Positions 38,604 through 46,577 of a stretch of 64,000 nucleotides of DNA are shown here, one piece after another; position 1 is the first letter of the stretch, and the number at the start of each line of letters is the position of its first letter. The notes below the pieces were generated by a model. The model was given only the letters and a program-made list of their open reading frames with translations, was not told where the DNA came from and did not search any database. This stretch comes from an uncultured Sphingomonadaceae bacterium. Lineage in GTDB: Bacteria; Pseudomonadota; Alphaproteobacteria; Sphingomonadales; Sphingomonadaceae. Position numbers and translations under genes: made by a program. The stretch is from assembly GCA_937873035.1 (NCBI GenBank), contig CALMVA010000006.1:1-64000 (forward strand), given 5' to 3'.

Positions 38604-39383
38604 TCAGGCGGCGGCGCGCGCCTTCCGCACACGGGCATAGCTGCGGATACTGAATGGAATCATCGCCAGATAGCCTGCTGAAATGATGATGAGTGTGAGC
38701 CAGGGCTCTGAAAAGAGCGCAGCGCCCAACAAAGCGACCAGCAGAATAGCCTCAAGCCGAATGTGACGGCGCAGGCGCAGCGACCCCCAGCTATAGGTCG
38801 CCACATTCGAAATCATCAGCGCGGCCACAAAAGCGATCCAGGGCGCGACGAGAAACGGATTTCGGAACAGCTCATTCTCGGTCACGATCCAGAGATAGAG
38901 CGGCATAAACACCAGCCCCGCCCCTGCCGGCGCGGGAACTCCGGTGAGGAAGCCCGCCGATTTGTGCGGCTGTTCTTCGGCATCAATCGCCGCATTGAAG
39001 CGCGCGAGCCGCAAGGCGCAGCATACGGCAAGCGCCAGCGCGCAAATCCAGCCGAATTGCGGAAAATGCTGGAGCGACCAGAGATAGGTGATGATCGCGG
39101 GTGACACGCCAAAGGCGATCACGTCCGACAGCGAATCAAGCTCCGCACCAAAGCGGCTTTCGCCTTTCAGCAGCCGCGCGATTCGGCCATCAATGCCATC
39201 GAGCATCCCCGCGATCACAATAGCGCCAATCGCGCGCTCCCAATCACCGGGGCGCGGATCAACGCCCGCCGCAGAAATGGCGAATCGAATACCCGTCAGG
39301 CCAAAGCACAATGCAAGCGCGGTGACCGCATTGGGCGCGACCGCGCGAAGGCTGATCCCCCGGCGTCGGGAAAAATCGCTCAC
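38604..39383 (-). CDS. pssA: CDP-diacylglycerol-serine O-phosphatidyltransferase
   Basis: A 259-residue membrane enzyme that makes phosphatidylserine. The CDP-alcohol phosphatidyltransferase motif runs from Asp65-Gly66 through Ala69-Arg70, Gly79, Asp83 and Asp87 (DGRIAR, then [10 protein letters not shown]). About eight hydrophobic segments follow. It overlaps the psd stop as ATGA-type coupling (4 nt), so the two steps to phosphatidylethanolamine are co-expressed. Confidence 0.94.
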   Translation of the reverse strand: MSDFSRRRGISLRAVAPNAVTALALCFGLTGIRFAISAAGVDPRPGDWERAIGAIVIAGMLDGIDGRIARLLKGESRFGAELDSLSDVIAFGVSPAIITYLWSLQHFPQFGWICALALAVCCALRLARFNAAIDAEEQPHKSAGFLTGVPAPAGAGLVFMPLYLWIVTENELFRNPFLVAPWIAFVAALMISNVATYSWGSLRLRRHIRLEAILLVALLGAALFSEPWLTLIIISAGYLAMIPFSIRSYARVRKARAAA

Positions 39384-40114
39384 TGGCTGATGGCCACGGC
39401 GGAGCTGCCGTCCCCAATCACGCCCAATATCGTTTCACCCGCAATGCAGCGCTGGCCCAGCGCCACCTTGGGCGCCGTGCCCTTGGGCAGATACACGTCA
39501 ACCCGGCTGCCAAAGCGAATAAGGCCAACGCGTTCACCTGCCGTCACAACATCGCCGACCTTCGAGAAGGGAACGATTCGCCGCGCGACAAGCCCTGCGA
39601 TCTGCGTAAAACCAATCTTCACGCCGTCATTACGTTCCACCAGAAAGTGCTGGCGCTCATTATCCTCGCTCGCTTTGTCGAGATCGGCATTGAGGAATTT
39701 GCCGGCGATATATTCAATTTTGCGCACCGTGCCCGCGATAGGCGAACGATTAATGTGCACGTCGAACACGCTCATGAACACCGAAACGCGCACCATCGGC
39801 TCTTCGGCCAGACCACCCTCGCCCGCGATTTCCTTGGGCGGCATCACCGTTTGGATCAGCGTCACCATGCCATCGGCGGGCGAGACGACAAGGTCATCTC
39901 CCTGCGGCACGCTGCGCACAGGATCGCGGAAAAAGGCGAGAATCCAGATGGTAAGGCCCACGAAAAGCCACGCAAGGAACGTCCAGCCGATAAAGGCGAG
40001 CGCCCCCACGACTGCCGCGGAAACGAGTGCAAATTTGCGGCCTTCCGGGTGAACGGAGGGCCAGGCCCATTTTACGCCTTCGCCTGCTGCGACGGCTTTT
40101 TCATGTTCGGTCAT
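39380..40114 (-). CDS. psd: phosphatidylserine decarboxylase
   Basis: A 244-residue proenzyme that makes phosphatidylethanolamine. A membrane segment lies at about 28-62. Self-cleavage is expected at Gly202-Ser203 ([11 protein letters not shown]), giving the pyruvoyl group. Conserved SPADG (78-82) and DVHINRSP (118-125) are present. The ATG at 40114 is chosen over a TTG nine codons upstream. Confidence 0.94.
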   Translation of the reverse strand: MTEHEKAVAAGEGVKWAWPSVHPEGRKFALVSAAVVGALAFIGWTFLAWLFVGLTIWILAFFRDPVRSVPQGDDLVVSPADGMVTLIQTVMPPKEIAGEGGLAEEPMVRVSVFMSVFDVHINRSPIAGTVRKIEYIAGKFLNADLDKASEDNERQHFLVERNDGVKIGFTQIAGLVARRIVPFSKVGDVVTAGERVGLIRFGSRVDVYLPKGTAPKVALGQRCIAGETILGVIGDGSSAVAISQ

Positions 40115-40223
40115 GCCCGCACCATAGGGATGCGCTGCCAAGGATACAATGAGAGCGGTTGATTGCCGCGAAATCCCGCCCTAAGGCCAGCCTGAATTTA
40201 TCCCCGGGGAAAGAAACCGCAAC

Positions 40224-41444
40224 ATGGCAAAGATCAAGGTGAACACGCCTGTCGTCGAAATCGACGGCGATGAAATGACCCGCATCATCTGGCAGTGGAT
40301 TCGCGAAAAGCTGATCCTGCCCTATCTCGACATTGATCTGAAATATTATGATCTCTCAGTCGAAAAGCGCGACGAAACCAACGATCAGATCACCGTCGAC
40401 GCTGCAAATGCCATCAAGCAATATGGCGTTGGCGTAAAATGTGCCACGATCACGCCCGATGAAGCGCGCGTTGAAGAATTCAGCCTCAAGAAGATGTGGA
40501 AGTCGCCCAATGGCACGATCCGCAACATTCTGGGCGGCGTGGTGTTCCGCGAACCGATCGTCATCAAGAACGTTCCCCGCCTCATTCCGGGCTGGACCGA
40601 CCCCATCGTCGTTGGCCGCCACGCATTTGGCGACCAGTATAAGGCGACCGACTTCGTCGTTCCCGGCCCCGGCAAGCTGCGCCTTGTATGGGACGGCGAA
40701 AATGGCGAGAAGATTGACGAGGAAGTGTTCCAGTTCCCGTCATCGGGTGTCGCCATGGCGATGTACAACCTTGACGATTCGATCCGCGACTTTGCACGCG
40801 CTTCGATGAACTATGGTCTGGGCCTTGGCTGGCCGGTCTATCTTTCGACCAAGAACACCATTCTCAAAGCCTATGACGGCCGCTTCAAGGATTTGTTCCA
40901 GGAAGTTTATGAGAATGAATTCAAGGACAAGTTCGCCGAAGCTGGCATTGTTTACGAACATCGCCTGATCGACGACATGGTTGCCTCCGCGCTCAAGTGG
41001 AGCGGCAAGTTCGTATGGGCGTGCAAAAACTATGATGGCGACGTTCAGTCCGATCAGGTTGCGCAAGGCTTTGGCTCGCTCGGCCTGATGACCTCGGTTC
41101 TGATGACGCCCGATGGCAAAACGGTGGAAGCCGAAGCCGCGCACGGCACCGTGACCCGCCATTATCGTATGCACCAGCAGGGCAAGGCGACCTCGACCAA
41201 CCCGATCGCGTCGATCTTCGCCTGGACGCGTGGCCTCATCTATCGCGGCAAGTTCGACAACACGCCCGATGTGACGCGCTTTGCCGAAACGCTTGAAAAG
41301 GTCTGCATCAAGACCGTTGAAAGCGGCAACATGACCAAGGATCTCGCAATCCTGATCGGCCCGGATCAGGCGTGGATGACCACCGAACAGTTCTTTGAGG
41401 CGATCCGCGTCAACCTCGAAAAGGAAATGGCGAACTGGGCCTGA
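40224..41444 (+). CDS. icd: NADP-dependent isocitrate dehydrogenase (eukaryotic-like class)
   Basis: A 406-residue homodimeric isocitrate dehydrogenase of the TCA cycle. The start [19 protein letters not shown] and the substrate motif [13 protein letters not shown] are those of the class shared with eukaryotic NADP enzymes, as is usual in alphaproteobacteria. The metal site is in IDDMVA and [10 protein letters not shown] strong terminator follows. Confidence 0.96.
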   Translation: MAKIKVNTPVVEIDGDEMTRIIWQWIREKLILPYLDIDLKYYDLSVEKRDETNDQITVDAANAIKQYGVGVKCATITPDEARVEEFSLKKMWKSPNGTIRNILGGVVFREPIVIKNVPRLIPGWTDPIVVGRHAFGDQYKATDFVVPGPGKLRLVWDGENGEKIDEEVFQFPSSGVAMAMYNLDDSIRDFARASMNYGLGLGWPVYLSTKNTILKAYDGRFKDLFQEVYENEFKDKFAEAGIVYEHRLIDDMVASALKWSGKFVWACKNYDGDVQSDQVAQGFGSLGLMTSVLMTPDGKTVEAEAAHGTVTRHYRMHQQGKATSTNPIASIFAWTRGLIYRGKFDNTPDVTRFAETLEKVCIKTVESGNMTKDLAILIGPDQAWMTTEQFFEAIRVNLEKEMANWA

Positions 41445-41471
41445 TCGCCCGGCACATTGCCTGACCAACGC

Positions 41472-41510
41472 AAAGGGCCGGAAGAGCATCGCTCCTCCGG
41501 CCCTTTTCTT
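41472..41510 (+). terminator. rho-independent terminator of icd
   Basis: AAAGGGCCGGAAGAGC and GCTCCTCCGGCCCTTTT form a 16-bp stem with one A-C mismatch and a tiny loop. TTTTCTTT follows. It starts 27 nt after the icd stop. Confidence 0.85.
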
Positions 41511-41518
41511 TACCTGCC

Positions 41519-41619
41519 GCGTGCTTGGGTTCTGACGGGATCAACATCGCGCTTCAGATTGCTTGTTGCACGCGATTTCCGAGCCACTCGGCGCCTCCAT
41601 CCACCAGAAATCACTCTGG
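41519..41619. repeat. dispersed intergenic repeat A, copy 1
   Basis: About 100 bp that align along their length with 54251-54350. They share the core CGCGATTTCCGAG and the framework TTCTGACGG, TCAA, CGCT, CAGATTG, CTC and GAAATC-CTCT. This copy is more worn and its hairpins are imperfect. It lies between the icd terminator and the antiporter gene. Confidence 0.6.
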
Positions 41620-41670
41620 ATCAGTAGCTTTTACCTGACAAACACCGCCGCATCGGGCTAGGGTCCGCGC

Positions 41671-43431
41671 ATGGCAATACCAACCGGCTCCTCCGCCCTT
41701 CACGACGCATTGGTGATCCTGGGGGCGGCTGGCATCGTGATCCCAGCCTTTGCACGCTTCCGCATCACACCGGTCATCGGCTTCATTCTGGTTGGCATCC
41801 TTGCCGGGCCGCATGGACTTGCGCGATTTGCCGATCAAGTGCCCTGGCTCCAAACCTTCACCATCTCAAATCCGCACAGCATTGAACCATTTGCAGAACT
41901 CGGCATTGTGCTGCTGCTCTTTTCCATCGGGCTGGAACTGTCTTTCGCACGGCTTCGCTCGATGCGCAGGCTCGTGTTCGGCGTGGGCGCCGCCCAATTG
42001 TTCGGCGCAGGGCTGCTGATCGGGCTCGCGCTGCTGGCGCTGGGCGAAAACAGCAAGGCCGCTTTCGGGCTGGGGATTGCGCTTGCGCTGTCCTCAACCG
42101 CGCTGGTGCTGCCGATTTCGGGCACATCGGGCGCGGTGGGCCGCAATGCCTTTGGGATGCTGCTGTTTGAAGATCTGGCGCTGGTCCCCATCGTCTTCGT
42201 GCTCGGCTCGCTTGGCAGCACGGCCGCAGGCTTTGGCGCGCTGGCTCAAACGCTGCTCATTGGCGGCCTGACAGTTGCCGGGATGTTGATTGTCGGGCGT
42301 TATCTGCTGCCCCCGCTCTTTGCGCAGGCCGCCCGGACAAAAAGCCCCGAATTGTTCCTCTCGGCCACGCTGCTCGTTGTTATCGTCGCGAGCCTGCTCA
42401 CCTTGTCGGCAGGCCTCTCCCCTATCCTTGGCGCGCTTCTGGCAGGGCTGGTCATCGCAGAGACCGCCTATCGCAGCGAAGTGGAAACGGTCGTTCTTCC
42501 CTTTCAGGGGCTGGCGCTGGGGATATTCCTCATCACCGTCGGCATGAGCCTTGATCTGGAGCGGCTGCTGCATGAGTGGCCCAAGGTGCTGCTGGCTCTG
42601 GGCGCCGTTCTCGCGATCAAGACCGCCGTCACGGCGGGGCTGCTCCGCCTCAATGGCGTTCGCACAGGCGTGGCGGCGGAAGTGGGTGTGCTGATGGGCA
42701 GCCCTTCGGAAACAACGCTGATCGTTCTGGGCGCCGCTGCACAGGCAGCGTTGATCGATGCCGAGACGGCCGCCTTCTGGCAGGTTGTGACCGCATTGGG
42801 GCTGACGGTCACACCGCTGCTCGCCCGGCTGGGGCATGATGTGTCGCACCGCATCGAGATGCGCAATATGGAGCGCCAGACGCCCAATGAGGTTGAAGCG
42901 CCCAAAGTCGCGCGCACCATCATCATCGGCTATGGTCGCGTCGGCCAGATGGTCGCCGAAATGCTTGAAGCGCATGGCCAGAACTGGCTCGCCATCGAAG
43001 GCAATATCGATGCCGTCTCGCGGGCCCGGCGCGATGGCAAGCCCGTGCGCTTTGGCGATGCCAAGCGCGTGGCCACGCTGGAAGCGCTTGGCATCGAATC
43101 AGCCCCTGCCATCGTGATGACGATGGACGACCATGTGCAGGCGGCTCGCCTCACCCGTCAGCTGCGTAAACGCTTCCCCAATTTGCGGATCATCGCCCGC
43201 GCGCGCGATGCCGATCACGCGGCAGAACTCTATCTGGCGGGCGCGACCGACGCCGTGCCGGAAACGCTGGAAAGCTCGCTTCAGCTGTCTGAATCGGTGC
43301 TGGTTGATCTGGGCGTCGCCATGGGCCCGGTGATCGCGTCGATCCACGAGAAGCGCGACGAATTACGCAACGCCATCCGCCACCGCGCCGAGCTTGACCG
43401 CGCACCCCGCCTGGGTGCTTTGAAACGGTGA
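41671..43431 (+). CDS. Kef-type cation:proton antiporter with TrkA-N domain
   Basis: A 586-residue CPA2 antiporter: about 12 membrane helices in residues 1-380, then a Rossmann-type RCK/TrkA-N domain (about 405-540: RTIIIGYGRVGQMVAEML). The KefB/KefC/YbaL group exports K+ or swaps Na+/H+ and is gated by ligands of the C-terminal domain. No KefF/KefG partner gene is next to it, so it is closer to YbaL-like proteins. Confidence 0.9.
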   Translation: MAIPTGSSALHDALVILGAAGIVIPAFARFRITPVIGFILVGILAGPHGLARFADQVPWLQTFTISNPHSIEPFAELGIVLLLFSIGLELSFARLRSMRRLVFGVGAAQLFGAGLLIGLALLALGENSKAAFGLGIALALSSTALVLPISGTSGAVGRNAFGMLLFEDLALVPIVFVLGSLGSTAAGFGALAQTLLIGGLTVAGMLIVGRYLLPPLFAQAARTKSPELFLSATLLVVIVASLLTLSAGLSPILGALLAGLVIAETAYRSEVETVVLPFQGLALGIFLITVGMSLDLERLLHEWPKVLLALGAVLAIKTAVTAGLLRLNGVRTGVAAEVGVLMGSPSETTLIVLGAAAQAALIDAETAAFWQVVTALGLTVTPLLARLGHDVSHRIEMRNMERQTPNEVEAPKVARTIIIGYGRVGQMVAEMLEAHGQNWLAIEGNIDAVSRARRDGKPVRFGDAKRVATLEALGIESAPAIVMTMDDHVQAARLTRQLRKRFPNLRIIARARDADHAAELYLAGATDAVPETLESSLQLSESVLVDLGVAMGPVIASIHEKRDELRNAIRHRAELDRAPRLGALKR

Positions 43432-43493
43432 GGAGACCTGCGCCTACATATTATGGAAGATGGAGGCTGTGGGCCGACCGTGCTCAATCTTGC

Positions 43494-43507
43494 ATATGAA
43501 ATATGAA
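43494..43507. repeat. perfect 7-bp tandem duplication creating an in-frame stop
   Basis: ATATGAA occurs twice in tandem. In the frame of the downstream nuclease the second copy gives the codon TGA at 43504-43506, right after 17 sense codons that begin at ATG 43453. Removing one copy reads through as Y-E-I-G-H-A-G-P-I-A-K-Q before frame is lost again near 43537. Confidence 0.6.
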
Positions 43508-43668
43508 ATTGGCCATGCTGGACCCATAGCAAAGCAGCTGAAGAGCATCTCCATGTAAGGTTCATATATCCGGGGAAAGAGGCTTGGAATTTAGCGTTTC
43601 CGATCAAATGCCGCCGCGCAGGACTGGAACTCGACGATGATGCTGAAATCAAAGATTATGTCGAGGAG

Positions 43669-44373
43669 ATGTATGAACATCTTACGCATGACAAAATTGA
43701 AAATTGGCGCCTAAGGGCACAGAAATTTTGGGAAAATTCCAAATCACCCGTCACAAAACCAATTTTTGACAAATTGGCGGAAAATTTCTCGTGGCATACA
43801 TATGGTGAATTGCCAAAGACCTCAAATCCTGCGCGCAGGCTGCAAGACCTGAAAGAGGCTGGATTTACAATCGGCACCAGAAAACGTGCAGGGTCTCGTG
43901 ATTTGGAATTCATGCTGGTGCCGCGCCCGCTGATTGGCAGCACTGGCTACGAATATTGGTCAGGTGCGCTCAGAACCAGAATTGTGAGAGTTTTGAAAGG
44001 CTTTGACGCTTTTGAAGGAAAGCCGGGAAACCCGAAGCACCTCTTGCCCGATCATAAATTTTCGGAAATTCGATGGGATCGTGATACTCGGCGCGACAGC
44101 CTTGAGCATCTGACAGATCACGAAATCAAATCGGATTTTCAACTCATCACCAACCAACGAAATCAGCAGAAACGCGAGGTTTGCCGCCGGTGCCTTGATA
44201 CGGGAGAAAGGGGATCCCCATTCGGTATAGACTATTTTTATTCAGGCACCAAAAAATGGCCGGAAGATATTCCGACTTCTGGAAAAGAAGCGGAAGCCGG
44301 ATGCGTAGGATGCGGTTGGTATGATCTCAATCAGTGGCGTATCAGCCTACAGAAAAGGGTCGATCAGGTTTAA
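43669..44373 (+). CDS. HNH-type type II restriction endonuclease, 5' end probably disrupted
   Basis: A 234-residue product. A beta-beta-alpha-metal (HNH-like) site is likely: Asp128-His129 in PDHKFSE and Asn162/Asn165 in LITNQRNQQKR. Zinc-type cysteine pairs are at 172/175 (CRRC) and 212/215 (CVGC). It sits beside a convergent C5 methyltransferase, so it is the expected nuclease partner. The coding sense clearly continues upstream without a start (ending ...LDDDAEIKDYVEE), back to a TGA at 43504, and GAGGAG touches the ATG, so this start is poor. The active full gene was probably from ATG 43453. Target unknown. Confidence 0.68.
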   Translation: MYEHLTHDKIENWRLRAQKFWENSKSPVTKPIFDKLAENFSWHTYGELPKTSNPARRLQDLKEAGFTIGTRKRAGSRDLEFMLVPRPLIGSTGYEYWSGALRTRIVRVLKGFDAFEGKPGNPKHLLPDHKFSEIRWDRDTRRDSLEHLTDHEIKSDFQLITNQRNQQKREVCRRCLDTGERGSPFGIDYFYSGTKKWPEDIPTSGKEAEAGCVGCGWYDLNQWRISLQKRVDQV

Positions 44374-45445
44374 TTTCACCTCTCAGGGCCAAAGCTATTT
44401 TCTCAGCGAGTATACAAGGAACAGCGTTTCCGATTTGCCAATAGGCCTTCTTCATGCCCCCTTCGAAAAAGAATTCATCTGGAAATGTTTGAAGCCTGGC
44501 CAACTCACGCGCAGAAAGAACTCTGTTCTTTTCATAGTGTATGTGCGTTCCCCCGTGATTTTCCTTCTCAGCCATACTTGGAACACCCGAATATTGCCTC
44601 TTGAACGCATCTCGAAAAGTTTCATAAAGAGAACCACCTGGAGGGACTTTTGAAATTCTCTCTTCATATTCAGATGAATGATTAGTCCATTCATGATTTA
44701 TTTCAGGGCATCGGGAAGTATTTTTAAGATCATCGATAGCATCATTTATCGAAATATAGTTTGATTTATCGTGCGTGGGCAGTGGGTAAGGATTTTTTGC
44801 TCCGACCCTATTGCCGATAAAAATGGCGCGCGTTCTCAACTGTGGCGCGCCGTGCTCAGCCGCCTCCAGCACGCGCACAGCCACATTTTGATAGCCCAAC
44901 TCTTCAAATCGTTGAAGAATTGCCTCTTTGACCGCCCCCTTCTGCAGGGTCAGGATGCCCGGAACATTCTCCATAACGAAAAATTTGGGCTGGCAGATTT
45001 CGACCGCACGACAAAATTCTAGGAAAAGTTTGTTCCTCGGATCGTCTATCCGGCGATTTCCTGCGACGGAAAACCCCTGGCAGGGCGGTCCGCCCACCAA
45101 GACATCAAGCGGTCGCCCACTAAGCGCTTCATGAAAATCTGCCTCCGTCACATCCTCGACAGGACACTCGAAATGCGCGCTGCCGGGAAAATTTCGGCGG
45201 ATTGTGGCCGATGCAAATGGGTTGATTTCAATCGAAAAGAGCTTTCGATAATTCGCCGCGCGAAAGCCCACAGAGAGCCCACCTGCCCCTGAAAAAAGGT
45301 CAGCGAACGTCAATTGATGCGTCGCGTCAATGGCCGCCGTATCGACTTCATACCAATTGGCGTTGAACATCGACTGATCGAGCGCCTCGCGCAAACGCGT
45401 ATATCTGCTGGTTGCGGTCCGAGCTCCGACCAAGTGCGCCTCCAT
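44342..45445 (-). CDS. DNA (cytosine-5-)-methyltransferase of a type II R-M system
   Basis: A 367-residue C5 methyltransferase. Motif I is FSGAGGLSVGF (51-61), motif IV GGPPCQGFSVAG with the catalytic Cys122, motif VI ENVPG, motif VIII QLRTRAIFIG, motif IX RELARLQTFPD and motif X QIGNAVPCILAEKIA. The target-recognition region is about 225-300. All catalytic motifs are intact, so the enzyme should be active even if the nuclease is not. Its 3' end overlaps the nuclease by 32 nt tail to tail; lower GC than the neighbours. Confidence 0.94.
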   Translation of the reverse strand: MEAHLVGARTATSRYTRLREALDQSMFNANWYEVDTAAIDATHQLTFADLFSGAGGLSVGFRAANYRKLFSIEINPFASATIRRNFPGSAHFECPVEDVTEADFHEALSGRPLDVLVGGPPCQGFSVAGNRRIDDPRNKLFLEFCRAVEICQPKFFVMENVPGILTLQKGAVKEAILQRFEELGYQNVAVRVLEAAEHGAPQLRTRAIFIGNRVGAKNPYPLPTHDKSNYISINDAIDDLKNTSRCPEINHEWTNHSSEYEERISKVPPGGSLYETFRDAFKRQYSGVPSMAEKENHGGTHIHYEKNRVLSARELARLQTFPDEFFFEGGMKKAYWQIGNAVPCILAEKIALALRGEIKPDRPFSVG

Positions 45446-45480
45446 TGTCTTGCCTCACCCTTATGAGGAGAAGGCACCAT

Positions 45481-45527
45481 GTCTACATACTAAAGTAGAT
45501 ACAAGTCTAAGCGCCCATCTGTAGATA
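45481..45527. promoter_or_regulatory. candidate controller-protein operator in the R-M divergent gap
   Basis: Between the methyltransferase (start 45445) and the XRE gene (start 45541) there are two TCTA...TAGA inverted repeats: TCTA 45482-45485 with TAGA 45496-45499, and TCTA 45506-45509 with TAGA 45522-45525. GTAGAT also recurs as a direct repeat (45495, 45521). Tandem dyads like this are typical of C-protein boxes. Confidence 0.5.
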
Positions 45528-45540
45528 TGCGGCTGTGGAT

Positions 45541-45747
45541 ATGCGCAAAACAGTCGGCATAAACGTTCGAAATGCCCGCCTCCGCCGAGACCTGAGCCAA
45601 GGCGAGGTCGCGGAGAAGTCCGGCTTTAGCCAACAATATCTCAGCGAACTTGAAAATGGGAAGCGCAACCCGACGATCATTACCCTGTTCGAAATCGCCG
45701 AGGCCTTGCACGTTGAGGTCCACAGCCTGCTTTTGCCGATTAAGTAA
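45541..45747 (+). CDS. XRE-family regulator, controller-protein-like
   Basis: A 68-residue single-domain helix-turn-helix protein: RNARLRRDLSQGEVAEKSG, then FSQQYLSELENGKRNPTIITLFEIAEAL. Size and fold match C proteins of R-M systems and small Cro-like repressors. It is divergent from the methyltransferase, with the candidate operator between, so it probably represses or times the methyltransferase and nuclease. The ATG at 45541 gives the usual start; a GTG two codons earlier is possible. Confidence 0.8.
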   Translation: MRKTVGINVRNARLRRDLSQGEVAEKSGFSQQYLSELENGKRNPTIITLFEIAEALHVEVHSLLLPIK

Positions 45748-45757
45748 GGCACACCCA

Positions 45758-45777
45758 ATCAGGCAAACGACTGATTG
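45758..45777 (+). terminator. weak hairpin after the XRE gene
   Basis: AATCAG and CTGATT, 6 bp apart by an 8-nt loop, lie 11 nt after the XRE stop. There is no T-run. It may stop the short transcript but is weak. Confidence 0.25.
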
Positions 45778-45859
45778 ATAGCCGGGCAGCCGTTGCAACT
45801 CTGACAGCATCTCAGGCGCGGAATGATGGACCACCTCTCCAGTTTAACACCTGAAAAGA

Positions 45860-45934
45860 TGGTGGGCGCGGCAGGGATTGAACCTGCGACCCCACCCGTG
45901 TGAAGGGTGTGCTCTACCACTGAGCTACGCGCCC
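45860..45934 (-). tRNA. tRNA-Val (CAC)
   Basis: The minus strand gives acceptor GGGCGCG/CGCGCCC, a D-arm with AGCTCAGTGGTAGAGC, an anticodon stem CACCC/GGGTG around the loop TTCACAC (anticodon CAC) and a T-arm with GGTTCAATCC. CCA is encoded at 45860-45862. Confidence 0.93.
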
Positions 45935-45994
45935 ACGCCGTGAGGCGATGCCCCTAGACGAGGCTGACCGGCAAGACAAGATGCCAAAGCAAAA

Positions 45995-46022
45995 CGGGCG
46001 GCGCTTTTTCAAGCACCGCCCG
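45995..46022 (-). terminator. rho-independent terminator of hup
   Basis: On the minus strand CGGGCGGTGCTT and AAGCGCCGCCCG pair (one mismatch) around a 4-nt loop and are followed by TTTTGCTTT. It lies 32 nt after the HU stop. Confidence 0.8.
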
Positions 46023-46053
46023 CAAAAATTGTTCCGAAAGGAACGAACGCGTC

Positions 46054-46326
46054 TTAGTTGACGGCGTCCTTCAGGCCCTTGCCGGCCTTGAACTTCGGCT
46101 GCGACGATGCCTTGATTTCCATCGGGGCACCCGTGCGCGGGTTACGGCCGGTCGATGCCTTGCGCTTCGAAACGGCGAATGTGCCAAAGCCGACGAGGCG
46201 AACTTCGTCGCCCTTCTTCAGAGCGCCGGTGATCGCATCAAAAACGCCTTCCACGGCCTTGCTGGCATCAGCCTTGGTGAGGCCCGACGCATCTGCAACG
46301 GCTGCGATCAGATCTTGCTTGTTCAT
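46054..46326 (-). CDS. hup: HU-family nucleoid protein
   Basis: A 90-residue HU protein: NKQDLIAAVADASGLTKADA at the start, GFGTFAVSKRKASTGRNPRTG with the DNA-bending arm (about 46-65) and KFKAGKGLKDAVN at the end. It binds and bends DNA without sequence preference. Its place beside lon is common in proteobacteria. A GC-rich terminator follows. Confidence 0.96.
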   Translation of the reverse strand: MNKQDLIAAVADASGLTKADASKAVEGVFDAITGALKKGDEVRLVGFGTFAVSKRKASTGRNPRTGAPMEIKASSQPKFKAGKGLKDAVN

Positions 46327-46577
46327 TCTAAGGAACCCCCTCGTCGAGTGTGTGGATTACTATGTATTTTCGGCGGAAAGCCGTGGCGGGATTAATGCCA
46401 CGCGCAACGGCGCTGTCAAAGAAATTCAGCCGAAAACTGGCGTTTCAAGAGTGGTAAAGCCCGATTTTTGCGGCCAATTTGGTCGCAAGCCTCCCCAGTT
46501 GAGCAAAACCATGCCGACCACGCGGCATTTACGTCATCCATCTGACCTAAATGCCGCGCCGAGTCGCGCCGCAAGAC
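46327..46577. other. lon-hup intergenic region
   Basis: A 251-bp region with no credible gene. It holds the lon terminator near its right end and, presumably, the hup promoter; no clear -35/-10 pair was found by eye. Confidence 0.6.
46521..46558 (-). terminator. inverted repeat downstream of lon
   Basis: CGCGGCATTTA (46521-46531) and TAAATGCCGCG (46548-46558) are a perfect 11-bp inverted repeat with a 16-nt loop, 20 nt after the lon stop. The T-run is poor, so it may be rho-aided or protect the 3' end of the mRNA. Confidence 0.55.

Noticed and set aside
43610..43640. tRNA T-arm-like stretch (GCAGGACTGGAACTCGACG), possible att site matching the nearby tRNA-Val 3' end
   Set aside because: The match to the tRNA is too poor, and the stretch is in frame with the nuclease (RRAGLELDDD). 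No integrase is present.
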